A stretch of DNA of 41,105 nt from contig QHVH01000043.1 in assembly GCA_003222245.1 (NCBI GenBank), positions 1-41,105 on the forward strand, written 5' to 3'. The notes beneath the pieces are model-generated. The model did not search any database. It was given only the letters and a program-made list of their open reading frames with translations, and had not been told where the DNA came from. How positions within the stretch are numbered: position 1 is the first letter of the stretch; each line of letters begins with the position of its first letter. Shown here piece by piece: positions 17,118-25,780 of this stretch. Made by a program: the position numbers and the translations under genes. The DNA is from Blastocatellia bacterium AA13 (GTDB taxonomy: Bacteria > Acidobacteriota > Blastocatellia > UBA7656).

Positions 17118-18386
17118 TTACTCATAACGAAGAGCGGCTATGGGGTCGAGCCTGGCGGCCTTGACCGCCGGCCACATTCCGAACACGACGCCGACCGTGA
17201 GCGATCCCAGAAATCCGACCGCCCCGGCCCAGTAGGGTATTTCCATTGTCAGGCTGGGTATTATCGCCGTCACCGCCATGGCGAAGCCTTTTCCGACTAT
17301 AAGTCCGCCCACTCCGCCTGCTCCGGTCAGCGTCACCGCCTCTATCAGAAACTGCCATATTATGTCAGAGCGCTTCGCGCCTACGGCCTTGCGAATGCCG
17401 ATCTCGCGAGTGCGTTCGGTGACGGCGACGAGCATTATATTCATCACGCCGACCCCGCCTACAACGAACGCGATCGACGAGATAAAGATCATGACTACGA
17501 ACACACCGCCGATTATGTCGTCAAAGGCGCTGATGAAGGAATCGGCTGTTCCCATCTCGAAATTGTCGTCTGCTCTGAGGGGAACGTTGCGGCGGCGTCT
17601 CAAGACCTGCTCGATCTGTTCCTTGCCTTCCTTCATCCTGCCTTCGCGCATACGCACTACGATAAAGTGGTCTTCGAGCGTCGGATACATTTTGTGAAAC
17701 GTCCAGTAGGGAATAACGATGTTGTTGTCTTCCTGATTCTCGGAACCAAAAGGACCGGCCCGCTGTTTCTCGACGGTTCCGACTACGGTGAATTCCTGGC
17801 CCGCGACTGTTATGGTCTTTCCAATCGGGTCTTCGGACGGAAAAAGCGCCTCGACCACGTTGAAAGCCAGCACACAAACTTTGGCGCGATGCTCGTTTTC
17901 GGAATCGGAGAAGTACCGGCCTTCTTTAACCGGGACATTGAGAACGATCTCGCTGACCGGAAACCCGCCTATAAGCCGCGCCCGGCCCATTGAATGATCG
18001 CGATATTTGGCTTCGGGAGGCGGTGGAGGAAACTGCCCGGGCATCGGCATGTTGTATAACAGCCCGGCGTGAACGTATTCCGCGGCGCTGACGTCGTCCT
18101 GAATCGCTCTGGCATCGTCGATGGTGAGGGGTTTGCGGTTCAGCACCTCGGGAGGGAGCTTACCGGTCTGAATAAACGGATAGCGCCAGAGATAAACATT
18201 GCGAGTGCCGAACCCTTCAGTGTTGTCGACGACCGTCTGTCGAAAACCATTCAACACGGCCGCCACCGAAACGATCACAAGCACGCCGATGAAGACCCCC
18301 ATGATTGTCAGCACGGCTCGAAATTTATGCGCGAGGAGCGTCGCCATCGCGAGGGTCGTATTCTCTTTTATGCTTGACCAACTCAT
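17118..18386 (-). CDS. MacB/FtsX-family ABC transporter permease (first)
   Basis: A 422-residue permease with the MacB topology. One N-terminal helix (about 22-46, 'RAVLTIMGVFIGVLVIVSVAAVLNG') is followed by a large periplasmic MacB_PCD domain (about 47-280). Three C-terminal helices form the FtsX domain, with the conserved 'GGVGVMNIMLVAVTERTREIGIRKAVGAKRSDI' signature and the terminal 'ARLDPIAALRYE'. Such permeases work with a separate ATPase in mechanotransmission or export of peptides, lipoproteins or antibiotics. It is 43 bp downstream of a second permease on the same strand. No ATPase or MacA-like adaptor is adjacent. Confidence 0.92.
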   Translation of the reverse strand: MSWSSIKENTTLAMATLLAHKFRAVLTIMGVFIGVLVIVSVAAVLNGFRQTVVDNTEGFGTRNVYLWRYPFIQTGKLPPEVLNRKPLTIDDARAIQDDVSAAEYVHAGLLYNMPMPGQFPPPPPEAKYRDHSMGRARLIGGFPVSEIVLNVPVKEGRYFSDSENEHRAKVCVLAFNVVEALFPSEDPIGKTITVAGQEFTVVGTVEKQRAGPFGSENQEDNNIVIPYWTFHKMYPTLEDHFIVVRMREGRMKEGKEQIEQVLRRRRNVPLRADDNFEMGTADSFISAFDDIIGGVFVVMIFISSIAFVVGGVGVMNIMLVAVTERTREIGIRKAVGAKRSDIIWQFLIEAVTLTGAGGVGGLIVGKGFAMAVTAIIPSLTMEIPYWAGAVGFLGSLTVGVVFGMWPAVKAARLDPIAALRYE

Positions 18387-18429
18387 AATCTACCGCCGGC
18401 TCATCGTCGAGGTCATACCACCAGTCTTG

Positions 18430-19671
18430 CTACTCCGAACGCAATGCCTCGATCGGATCCAGGCGGCCTGCTCGACGGGCCGGATAGATACCAAAGAAGA
18501 TCCCAATGATCGATGAAAGCGTGAACGCCAGCAATGGAGCCCAAAGCGGAAACGACGATGGAAGCGGCGTCAGCTTTCCAATCAGCAGCGAAAACGCATA
18601 AGCGATCGTCACGCCGACCGCCCCGCCGAAGCAGCACAACAGCACGGCCTCAACCAGGAACTGGTTGATTACATCCTGCTGCCGGGCGCCCAGAGCCTTT
18701 CTTATGCCCACTTCCTTCGTTCGTTCCACGACGGAAACGAGCATGATATTCATAATTACGATACCGCCGACTACGAGCGATATTCCGACGACGAAGAGTA
18801 TCACCGAGAAGATTATTCGAGTCAGATTGTCGAATAACTCGTTCACGCCTTCCGAGGTAATCATCCCGAAGTCGTCTTCTTCTCTGAATGCGAGCCGATG
18901 CTTCGTTCGCATTGCCACTCGCGCCTGGTCTTCCGCGGCCGCCATCTGACCCATCCTGGCTTTGATGGATATATTTACGGAGCGGCGCGCGCCATAAATC
19001 TTTTGAAACGCGGCAAGGGGTATCTTCGCGAAATTATCACGAGACATTCCAAACACCGATCCTCGCTTCGCCGCCACTCCGACCACGGTGAACCAGTGAT
19101 TCTCGATCTGAATCTGTTTACCGAGCGGATCGGTTGAAGGAAAAAACTTCTCCGCGAGATCCCAGCCGATGAAGGTAACGAACTGCGCGTGGTCATCTTC
19201 CCATTGCGCGATGTTGCGTCCGGTGTCGACGTCATAAATTTCAATATCTATTATGCTCGGCGTTATTCCGGACATATCGACGTCTTCGATAGCCTGGTTA
19301 GCGTATCGAATGCGGCTGGCCCTGTGGGTTTCGACGCCTACGGTTTCGCACGCGGGGCAGTTCTTTTGGATGAACTCGGCGTCCTCCGCGTGAACTTCCG
19401 GGTTCCGCTTCAGCAGCTCATACAATTTGTCCAGGTTCGTTGTAATCGGGAATTGTGTGATGACGAAAGCGTTTGGTCCGAAATTGGAGACCTTTTCTTT
19501 CCAGTAGCGGTCAAGGCCGTTCAGAATGCAGATGACGACTATTATCGATGTAATTCCAATGATGATCCCCAGGAGCGTTAAGCTGGAGCGCAGCAGGTTA
19601 GCCCGCAGTGATTGCGTCGCAATCCGAGCGTATTCGATTAAACCCGCTGTGCCGCGCGTCTTCTCCATCAT
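18430..19671 (-). CDS. MacB/FtsX-family ABC transporter permease (second)
   Basis: A 413-residue paralogue of the downstream permease with the same layout: N-terminal helix (about 30-50, 'SLTLLGIIIGITSIIVVICILNG'), periplasmic MacB_PCD domain, and C-terminal FtsX domain with 'GGIVIMNIMLVSVVERTKEVGIRKALGARQQDVINQFLVEA' and 'RRAGRLDPIEALRSE'. The two proteins are clearly homologous but divergent, so they may form a heterodimer (inference). The 171 bp upstream (19672-19842) separate it from a divergent DinB-like gene, and no ATPase gene is present there either. Confidence 0.92.
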   Translation of the reverse strand: MMEKTRGTAGLIEYARIATQSLRANLLRSSLTLLGIIIGITSIIVVICILNGLDRYWKEKVSNFGPNAFVITQFPITTNLDKLYELLKRNPEVHAEDAEFIQKNCPACETVGVETHRASRIRYANQAIEDVDMSGITPSIIDIEIYDVDTGRNIAQWEDDHAQFVTFIGWDLAEKFFPSTDPLGKQIQIENHWFTVVGVAAKRGSVFGMSRDNFAKIPLAAFQKIYGARRSVNISIKARMGQMAAAEDQARVAMRTKHRLAFREEDDFGMITSEGVNELFDNLTRIIFSVILFVVGISLVVGGIVIMNIMLVSVVERTKEVGIRKALGARQQDVINQFLVEAVLLCCFGGAVGVTIAYAFSLLIGKLTPLPSSFPLWAPLLAFTLSSIIGIFFGIYPARRAGRLDPIEALRSE

Positions 19672-19842
19672 CTCGCTTCCATTGATCTCTTCAGGGGCGG
19701 GAATCTCGATCTATAAATATCAATTTATAGTCTTCTGTGTCGGCCGACAAGTCAGCAGCTTCGTCGAAAGCGAGGCCCGCTTGCGCGCCGCCGTGTCGGG
19801 TGCTTCAATTGTCGGACTACTAATTCAATTCGGGAGGCAAGC

Positions 19843-20355
19843 ATGTCATTGGAGACGTTGATAAGTACGTGGAAGGATGTTCGATCCGGTTTAATTGAGG
19901 AGGCTGAGCTTATTCCTGCCGAAAGTTTCGGCTTTCGCGCTACGCCCGAAATGAGGTCGGTAGCTGAGATCCTGCAACATGTCATGGGAGTACAGCAGCT
20001 TCTTTCCGGCGAGCTTTGCCGTCCGGATACCAATCTCGCTCGCGCTCCGTTTCTAGACCTGGTCAAGGAATATGCTCCAGAGGTGTTGGCGGCTGCCGGA
20101 AAGGAAGAACTCGTTTCTCTCCTGTCCAGCACGATGGATAAAACTGAAGCCAGGATTAGATCCTTTGGCGAAGAGGGATTGGCGGCGATGACGCGCCGCT
20201 TTGACGGCAAGGAAATCTCCAAGCACGACTTCCTGATGTTTTCAATCAGTCACGAGATGTATCACCGAGGACAATTGACGGTGTTCGAACGCCTGCTGAA
20301 TCTCGAGCCCGCGCTTACTACGCGATTAAAAAAGATGTTTGGCTCCGCTGTGTAG
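19843..20355 (+). CDS. DinB-like putative metal-dependent hydrolase/thiol transferase
   Basis: A 170-residue four-helix-bundle protein of the DinB/YfiT superfamily. Characteristic pieces are 'IPAESFGFRATPEMRSVAEILQHVMGVQQLL', with the first metal His, and 'ISHEMYHRGQLTVFERLL', with two further His near the C-terminus, giving a three-His site. Some members are bacillithiol- or mycothiol-dependent transferases (BstA, MST). bshC in this window makes such a role worth considering, but the family is broad. A GGGAGGCAAGC Shine-Dalgarno region precedes the ATG. Confidence 0.82.
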   Translation: MSLETLISTWKDVRSGLIEEAELIPAESFGFRATPEMRSVAEILQHVMGVQQLLSGELCRPDTNLARAPFLDLVKEYAPEVLAAAGKEELVSLLSSTMDKTEARIRSFGEEGLAAMTRRFDGKEISKHDFLMFSISHEMYHRGQLTVFERLLNLEPALTTRLKKMFGSAV

Positions 20356-20364
20356 TAGTCCAAA

Positions 20365-21000
20365 TCAAACGCCGCGGGCGTCGGGCGGCCAAATGTGCTT
20401 ATGAAGTTGAAGCTGAAACCGCGCGCGAAGCCCGTCCGCCAACATCCATTCAACGAGCAGACGGGGATCCAGCATGCCAAATGCTGTTGAAATCAGCGGC
20501 TGTGTTTTATCCTCGAGCCCGTGCCGCCGAATTGTTTCTACCGCCCATTCATAATCGGGGCGGTTCGCCACCACGAACTTCACTTCGTCCACGGATCTTA
20601 GATGATCGAGATTTGACCAGAGATTTTTCTCGCACTCTCCGGACGCCGGACACTTCAAATCCACGATGCGAACGACGCGTGGATCAAGCCTCGAAATATC
20701 GCGGTGTCCGCCCGTTTCTATAAGCACCTTGTGACCAAGATCGCAAAGCCTCGTAGCCAGATCATAAATTTCCGGTTGAAGAAGCGGCTCGCCTCCGGTT
20801 AGTTCCACCAGGTCGCATTTCTCGCTGTCGACGGCGGCTATGATTTCATCGAGAGTCATCGACCGGCCGCCGGTGAACGTGAATTCCGAATCGCACCACG
20901 TACATCGAAGGTCGCAGCCGGTCGTGCGCACGAATACGCAAGGAAGCCCCGCATAACTGGACTCTCCTTGAACGCTCTTGTATATCTCGGTGATTCGCAT
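20365..21000 (-). CDS. queE: 7-carboxy-7-deazaguanine synthase QueE
   Basis: A 211-residue radical-SAM enzyme. It has the CX3CX2C cluster motif 'TTGCDLRCTWCDSEF', the N-terminal 'MRITEIYKSVQGESSYAGLPCVFVR' and the GGEP-type SAM motif 'VELTGGEPLLQPE'. It rearranges 6-carboxytetrahydropterin to 7-carboxy-7-deazaguanine in queuosine biosynthesis. The start at 21000 matches homologues; an in-frame upstream extension of 12 codons is unlikely. It follows queD by 16 bp on the same strand, so the two form an operon. Confidence 0.95.
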   Translation of the reverse strand: MRITEIYKSVQGESSYAGLPCVFVRTTGCDLRCTWCDSEFTFTGGRSMTLDEIIAAVDSEKCDLVELTGGEPLLQPEIYDLATRLCDLGHKVLIETGGHRDISRLDPRVVRIVDLKCPASGECEKNLWSNLDHLRSVDEVKFVVANRPDYEWAVETIRRHGLEDKTQPLISTAFGMLDPRLLVEWMLADGLRARFQLQLHKHIWPPDARGV

Positions 21001-21016
21001 CGAGTGCGGAGGGCGC

Positions 21017-21376
21017 TTACTCTCCAAAATAATCACAGCGAGCCGCGCAGGTTTCGCGGATGGTTACTCGGTGCAGGCCCTTCAATCCTTCGAGTTTTTC
21101 CCATACCCACCGCGCCAGGTTCTCACTTGTGGCATTAGCGAGACCTTCGATTTCGTTGAGGTAGTAATGGTCAAGTTGAAGCCGTATCGGCTCGAATGCC
21201 TCGGTTATCTCAGCGTAATCGATAAACCACCCGGTTGCCGGATCGACCTCGCCTCGAACGGCGACTTCGCACTTGAACGAGTGGCCGTGTAGGCGGGCGC
21301 ATTTGTGGTCAAGCGCCACCTGCGTCAGTCGGTGGGCCGCTTCAAAGGAAAACTCCTTCACAAGGTCGACAATCAT
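21017..21376 (-). CDS. queD: 6-carboxytetrahydropterin synthase QueD
   Basis: A 119-residue PTPS-family enzyme. Zinc ligands are the His in 'FSFEAAHRL' and both His of 'CARLHGHSF', and the catalytic Cys lies in that same CxxxHGH motif. The C-terminal 'RVTIRETCAARCDY' holds the conserved Glu. It converts dihydroneopterin triphosphate to 6-carboxytetrahydropterin, the substrate of QueE encoded next. ATG 21376 is favoured over a site three codons upstream. Confidence 0.94.
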   Translation of the reverse strand: MIVDLVKEFSFEAAHRLTQVALDHKCARLHGHSFKCEVAVRGEVDPATGWFIDYAEITEAFEPIRLQLDHYYLNEIEGLANATSENLARWVWEKLEGLKGLHRVTIRETCAARCDYFGE

Positions 21377-21506
21377 TAAGCCCAAATCTTAGCTGCCGGA
21401 CCAATTGGCCGCAAACGGCTGTTCTCCGTTCCTGCTTGGCCGATGTTAACGCATTGGGTGATACTACTCGCTCGAAAGATTTAAGCCGCTTGATCGAGGC
21501 CTCCAA

Positions 21507-22181
21507 ATGCCATTCATTACCGTGAAGATCGCGCAAACCCTGGATGGCCGAATAGCCACTTCCACCGGGCAATCACAATGGATAAGCGGCAGCGAGTCTC
21601 TGAAGTACGCGCACGAGCTCAGGCGTGATCACGATGCCATTCTGGTTGGAATTGGAACGGTCCTGGCCGATGACCCTCAGCTCAACGTGAGGCTGGTAGA
21701 GGGCAAAGACCCGGTGCGAATCGTCGTGGACGGCAGGCTGCGCATCCCCTTGACCGCCAGGGTGCTTTCGGATAAGGGCGCCCGGGGAGTCATCATCGCC
21801 ACAAGCGATAAAGCAGAGTCATCGAAGATCAATCAACTAGAAAGCCGCGGGGCCGGAGTCTTAATTATTCCGAGCGAGCCATCTTCGGTTGAATCGGCTT
21901 TGTCGGGGCGAATAGACCTCATTGCGCTGATGGACGAGCTGAGCCGCCGCGAAATCGAATCGGTGCTTGTCGAAGGCGGCGCCTCATTGATCACATCTTT
22001 GTTGAGAGCGCGTCTGGTTGACAGGTTGATCGCGGTCATCGCGCCGAAGATCCTGGGCGCTGGTGTAGAGTGGGCTGAAGATCTCGGCATCACCGAGCTA
22101 CGGGACGCCGTCACGTTCACCAGCTTCGAGACTAGCAGGCTCGGCGACGACATAGTCTTTAACGGTATGATCAGGAAGTAA
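21507..22181 (+). CDS. stand-alone RibD C-terminal (pyrimidine reductase) domain protein
   Basis: A 224-residue DHFR-fold protein matching only the reductase half of RibD: 'MPFITVKIAQTLDGRIAT', 'SQWISGSESLKYAHELRRDHDAILVGIGTVLADDPQLNVR' and 'IESVLVEGGASLITSLL'. The RibD deaminase domain is missing, as in eukaryotic/archaeal RIB7-type reductases that reduce the ribosylaminopyrimidine intermediate of riboflavin synthesis with NADPH. It is divergent from queD. Whether it serves riboflavin or another pterin-like pathway is unresolved; no other rib gene is in the window. Confidence 0.88.
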   Translation: MPFITVKIAQTLDGRIATSTGQSQWISGSESLKYAHELRRDHDAILVGIGTVLADDPQLNVRLVEGKDPVRIVVDGRLRIPLTARVLSDKGARGVIIATSDKAESSKINQLESRGAGVLIIPSEPSSVESALSGRIDLIALMDELSRREIESVLVEGGASLITSLLRARLVDRLIAVIAPKILGAGVEWAEDLGITELRDAVTFTSFETSRLGDDIVFNGMIRK

Positions 22182-22193
22182 TTCAATCGATCC

Positions 22194-23174
22194 TTAAATC
22201 GACGCCAGTAATTCTTCCGCCGTTAAGGTAGCGGTGCCGAGCTTGCTTACTACTACGCTCGCCGCATGATTGGCCAGGACGGCCGATTCCGCGATCTCGG
22301 CGCCCGACGCGAGCCCAGCGGTGAGCGTCGCGATGACCGTATCCCCGGCGCCGGTCACATCGTATACCTCGCGCGCTGACGTGGGAACGTGAGTCACCGA
22401 GCCGTCGCGCTTGAAGAGCGTCATTCCCTCTTCGCCGCGAGTAATAAGAACAGCTCCGCAATCCACCGATTCGAGAATCTTGGCGCCCGCGTCAACGACT
22501 GCGGAAGCCCCGTCGACATTGACGCCGGCTGCTTCTACGGCCTCATGAGTATTAGGGGTTATCACGGTGACGGGCTGATAGTGCGTGAAGTCTCTTGATT
22601 TTGGATCGAGACACACGGGAATGCCTCGCGTTCGGGCCGCTGTCAGCGTTGATCTTAACAAGCTGGCTGTTAGAAGTCCTTTTCCGTAATCCGAAACCGC
22701 CACGGCGTCCGCCGACGCTAGTTCACGCAAGAAGAATTTCAACACCCGCGCTTCAACTTCGGAGGAGACGGGCGCCCGGCTTTCGTGATCGGCGCGGACC
22801 ACCTGTTGGTTATGCGCGACGATTCGAGTCTTCAACGTAGTCGGCCTCGAATCATCCATCGCAAGCGAGCTGCTGTCGATGCCGATAGCCGCAAAGGCTC
22901 CGCGGAGCTTGTCCGCGTTGGAGTCGTCGCCGACTATTCCCACCGGTATTGCTGTCGCGCCAAGCGAAACGAGATTCGCCGCGACATTGCCGGCCCCGCC
23001 AAGAGCTCGAGTATGTCGGTCTACTTCGACAACCGGTACCGGGGCTTCCGGAGAGATTCGACGAACTCTGCCCCATATGAATTCGTCGAGCATCAAATCG
23101 CCTAGCACAATAATCCGTTTGCCTTGAAACCGCTTCGTGATCTCCTCGGCTCTTTCTCGCGTGAGCGTCGTCAT
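22194..23174 (-). CDS. D-glycero-beta-D-manno-heptose-7-phosphate kinase (RfaE/HldE domain I)
   Basis: About 326 residues, a PfkB/ribokinase-fold sugar kinase. 'KRIIVLGDLMLDEFIWGRVRRISPEAPVPVVEV' is diagnostic for the RfaE domain I, followed by 'RALGGAGNVAANL' and the anion-hole motif 'VYDVTGAGDTVIATL' with the catalytic Asp. It phosphorylates heptose-7-phosphate at C1 for ADP-heptose synthesis. The nucleotidyltransferase domain (RfaE domain II) of E. coli HldE is absent, so a separate protein is needed. A GT9 heptosyltransferase lies two genes away, consistent with LPS core assembly. I choose ATG 23174 (MTTLTRERAEEI); an upstream in-frame site at 23213 remains possible. Confidence 0.9.
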   Translation of the reverse strand: MTTLTRERAEEITKRFQGKRIIVLGDLMLDEFIWGRVRRISPEAPVPVVEVDRHTRALGGAGNVAANLVSLGATAIPVGIVGDDSNADKLRGAFAAIGIDSSSLAMDDSRPTTLKTRIVAHNQQVVRADHESRAPVSSEVEARVLKFFLRELASADAVAVSDYGKGLLTASLLRSTLTAARTRGIPVCLDPKSRDFTHYQPVTVITPNTHEAVEAAGVNVDGASAVVDAGAKILESVDCGAVLITRGEEGMTLFKRDGSVTHVPTSAREVYDVTGAGDTVIATLTAGLASGAEIAESAVLANHAASVVVSKLGTATLTAEELLASI

Positions 23175-23348
23175 AAGCGAGAGATTATTACTTAACGGAT
23201 GCGCTTTTCCCATGTCGCGAACAGCCTTTCGAGTAGATTTTTTGTGGAGGCAACGGGCGTCGAAGAAGCTCTCATATCAACGAGCGGCGGCAGGCTCTAA
23301 TCGCCGGATTGGCGACAGCCTTTCGTGATGTCGCCTATACTCTGGCGG

Positions 23349-23777
23349 ATGCCGTCAAAGTTGAAAGGGATGCTGCTTCAACTATGCCCCTGCTGTGTGA
23401 AGGGCCGCGCGTTTTCAGGGCTTTTCAAGATGCCCGAGAGGTGCGCCGTTTGCGGTTTGCGCTTCGAGCCGGAGCCGGGCTATTTCGCCGGCGCGCTGTA
23501 TATAAGCTACGCGATGGGGCTCGTGTTTGTGATTCCATTGAGCCTTTGGATGATCCATCGGGATTATTCGACGGCTGCCGTCATTTTTGCCTGCGTCGGC
23601 GTCCTTGGAGCGTTATCGCCGCTTATGTTTCGGTATTCGCGGCTGATCTGGATTTACTTCGATGTGCTCCTGTTCGATACCAGGAGATGCCCCGAAAACC
23701 GGTCCGCGCCTTCTGAGAACGGCGATGCTTCAGCGCGCACGCGATCCAAAAGCGCCGACGCTAAGGCTCCAAGGTAA
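23349..23777 (+). CDS. DUF983-family membrane protein
   Basis: A 142-residue protein. The N-terminal 40 residues carry two CXXC pairs ('QLCPCCVKGRAFSGLFKMPERCAVCGLRFEPEPGYFAGA'), probably a zinc ribbon, followed by two transmembrane helices (about residues 46-66 and 72-95). This layout is typical of DUF983. Its function is unknown. ATG 23349 is chosen over an in-frame site eight codons earlier by fit to the family. It lies alone on the plus strand between two minus-strand LPS-type genes. The C-terminal 30 residues are charged and low-complexity. Confidence 0.8.
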   Translation: MPSKLKGMLLQLCPCCVKGRAFSGLFKMPERCAVCGLRFEPEPGYFAGALYISYAMGLVFVIPLSLWMIHRDYSTAAVIFACVGVLGALSPLMFRYSRLIWIYFDVLLFDTRRCPENRSAPSENGDASARTRSKSADAKAPR

Positions 23778-23780
23778 CCG

Positions 23781-24914
23781 CTATTCTCCAACCCAACACG
23801 CGGCGCCCGGCGATTGGCGAGTATCCGCTTCGAATAACTCGTCCACAGCTTCAACGACTTCTTCAGTTTTGATTTGGGATATTACGGGCGATCTGCAAAT
23901 ACGATAAGGCGCTTCGGTCCATGGATGCCATACGGCGGGATTTGATGAACCAAACGTAGCGACTATGGGTCGATTCATCGCGGCCGCAATATGCATAGGA
24001 CCGCTGTCGTTGCCTACAAAGATCGCCGCCATCGCCGACAACGCGATTAATTCTTGTAAGCCGATGCCCGTGAGTGCGACCGAATCAGTTCCCGCTCCCG
24101 CCGCAACGTTGCGGGCGATCTGTTCCTGACCGGGGCCGGCAATAATAACGCTCGGCAATCCCCACCGGTTTCTGAGGTGACTCGCAACGGCGGCGAATGA
24201 GGAGTCTGACCACCGTTTTGATTCAAACGCGGCTGCCGGCGCGATCAAGGCGAACTCGCGGCTTGCGGTTCTTTCAAAGAACGACGACAGCGATTCGCAA
24301 ATTCGGATTCGCGCCTGCTCCGAGACAGATAGCGCCAGGGAAGGCCTTTCGGGAAACGGAACCCCTGACCATGCGAGCAGCGCAAGCTGTTGTTCGACGC
24401 TGTGGATTTCGGCCTTGCCGAGTATGAGGTCAGGCGCCGGAGCTCGATCGCTTAGCATCCAGGCCTGGCTCAATCCAGCATATCCGAAGCTGGTCGCAGC
24501 GCCGGATAATGCCGTCAGAACCGAACCCGTTCCGCCTCCGTGAATATTAAATGCAACGTCGAAGCCGCAAGCTCGCAACCTGCGAAGGAGCCTTATACGC
24601 GCGGCGGTCGATTTTTCAACTACGAGCAGGTTATCGACGAGCGGATGCTGTTGGAGAATGGGAGCCGACAGCGGCTCCATCACTACGGAGATTTTGAGAT
24701 TGGGGCGCCATCTCTTTAGTGCATCCAAACAGGCGGTCATCAGCACCGTGTCGCCTATGGATCGAAGCCGCACCAGCAATACTCGTTCGATTTTGTTCCA
24801 ATCGAGGCATGCACTTTGCGCGGGAGCCGCTATTCTATGTGAGTCATTGGCCTGTTCGCCGATCCGGTTGCTGATGTGGAGAGCCTGAGCGGACGTGAGC
24901 GCCTCGGTCAACAT
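23781..24914 (-). CDS. glycosyltransferase family 9 (ADP-heptose:LPS heptosyltransferase-like)
   Basis: A 377-residue GT-B enzyme. The N-terminal domain begins around residue 40 with 'ERVLLVRLRSIGDTVLMTACLDALKRWRPNLKISVVME', the usual GT9 entry. The C-terminal half contains 'FALIAPAAAFESKRWSDSSFAAVASHL' and the nucleotide-sugar motif 'FVGNDSGPMHIAAAMNRPIVATFGSSNPAVWHPW'. GT9 enzymes transfer heptose to LPS inner core. The first 35 residues are poorly conserved-looking, so a later start is possible. It is 63 bp downstream of the Trm112-like gene on the same strand. Confidence 0.9.
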   Translation of the reverse strand: MLTEALTSAQALHISNRIGEQANDSHRIAAPAQSACLDWNKIERVLLVRLRSIGDTVLMTACLDALKRWRPNLKISVVMEPLSAPILQQHPLVDNLLVVEKSTAARIRLLRRLRACGFDVAFNIHGGGTGSVLTALSGAATSFGYAGLSQAWMLSDRAPAPDLILGKAEIHSVEQQLALLAWSGVPFPERPSLALSVSEQARIRICESLSSFFERTASREFALIAPAAAFESKRWSDSSFAAVASHLRNRWGLPSVIIAGPGQEQIARNVAAGAGTDSVALTGIGLQELIALSAMAAIFVGNDSGPMHIAAAMNRPIVATFGSSNPAVWHPWTEAPYRICRSPVISQIKTEEVVEAVDELFEADTRQSPGAACWVGE

Positions 24915-24977
24915 TGCCGATGATTATAGGCGGGAAGGCAACGTATATAGAAATTGTCGCGGCGGAAGGGGCGACGA

Positions 24978-25148
24978 CTATTCCTCGACCACGGCTTCGT
25001 CAATGAGCATAACGGGAATGTCATCACGGATCGGGTACACGCGCTTGCAAGCAATGCACTTCAAACCGCTGCCGTCCGCCTTGAGCTCGACGCGCTCCTT
25101 GCAGAGAGGGCAAGCAAGTATGTCGAGCAGCTTTTCGTTTACGGGCAT
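24978..25148 (-). CDS. Trm112/YcaR-family small zinc protein
   Basis: A 56-residue protein starting MPVNEKLLDILACPLCK. It has two Cys pairs, 'ACPLC' and 'KCIACKRVYPIRDDIPVML', in the Trm112/YcaR pattern. In eukaryotes and archaea Trm112 activates methyltransferases; in bacteria it is often near LPS/lipid A genes (YcaR lies beside lpxK and kdsB in E. coli), matching the GT9 and heptose kinase here. The gene is well supported by a GAGAGGAG Shine-Dalgarno seven bases before the ATG. Confidence 0.88.
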   Translation of the reverse strand: MPVNEKLLDILACPLCKERVELKADGSGLKCIACKRVYPIRDDIPVMLIDEAVVEE

Positions 25149-25305
25149 TGGAACACTCCTCTCAAGATGAGCGCCAGTCTAACAATGGATATACGCTCAG
25201 TCAATTGACTGCTCGTGTCGTAACCGGCGGTTGTTCTCGTGCGTTATTGTGTTCTGTTTGGGTTCTTCTATCTTTCGACTTAAACTTATCTCAGGAGGAA
25301 ATCTA

Positions 25306-25716
25306 ATGAAGATCAAAAAGATGTCCGTTTTGGTTCCAATGCTCTTGATGTTTGCGTGCTTTGCTCCGGCGCGGGAGCACACGGCAACTGCCGCCGTAGT
25401 CAAGCCCGTGCTCGTTATTGCGTCGCTTGAGCACTCGTTCGGCAATGTGAAACCGGGAATGCCGCTTCACTATACTTTCGAGGTCAAGAACACCGGAGAA
25501 AGCACTCTCGAAATCCAGAACGTCCAGCCCTCGTGCGGATGCACGACCAGCAAGTACGACAAGTCGATTGCTCCGGGCAAAACGGGCAACATCAGTCTGG
25601 CTATCGAGAAAACTGAAGGGTACAAGGGCGAAGTCACCAAGACGGCTACCGTAACCACGAATGATCCCGATCATCAGACCTTCATCTTGACGCTGCGCGC
25701 CAATTTCGCGGAGTAA
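25306..25716 (+). CDS. exported DUF1573 protein
   Basis: A 136-residue protein with a signal peptide (basic 'MKIKKM', hydrophobic residues 6-20, then Ala-rich). The DUF1573 domain (about 40-135) shows 'HSFGNVKPGMPLHYTFEVKNTGESTLEIQNVQPSCGCTTSKYDKS' and 'TATVTTNDPDHQTFILTLRANF', an Ig-like beta sandwich with a conserved SCGCT motif. The family is periplasmic or extracellular with no proven function. AGGAGG at 25292-25297 fixes ATG 25306. The SelC-like tRNA gene begins 64 bp after the stop on the same strand, so co-transcription is possible. Confidence 0.88.
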   Translation: MKIKKMSVLVPMLLMFACFAPAREHTATAAVVKPVLVIASLEHSFGNVKPGMPLHYTFEVKNTGESTLEIQNVQPSCGCTTSKYDKSIAPGKTGNISLAIEKTEGYKGEVTKTATVTTNDPDHQTFILTLRANFAE

Positions 25717-25780
25717 TGCTGACCGGCGTCTTGATGTTTGAAACTTAGGAACAAGCTAAGGAGTTCTTGAAGCGAGATCA

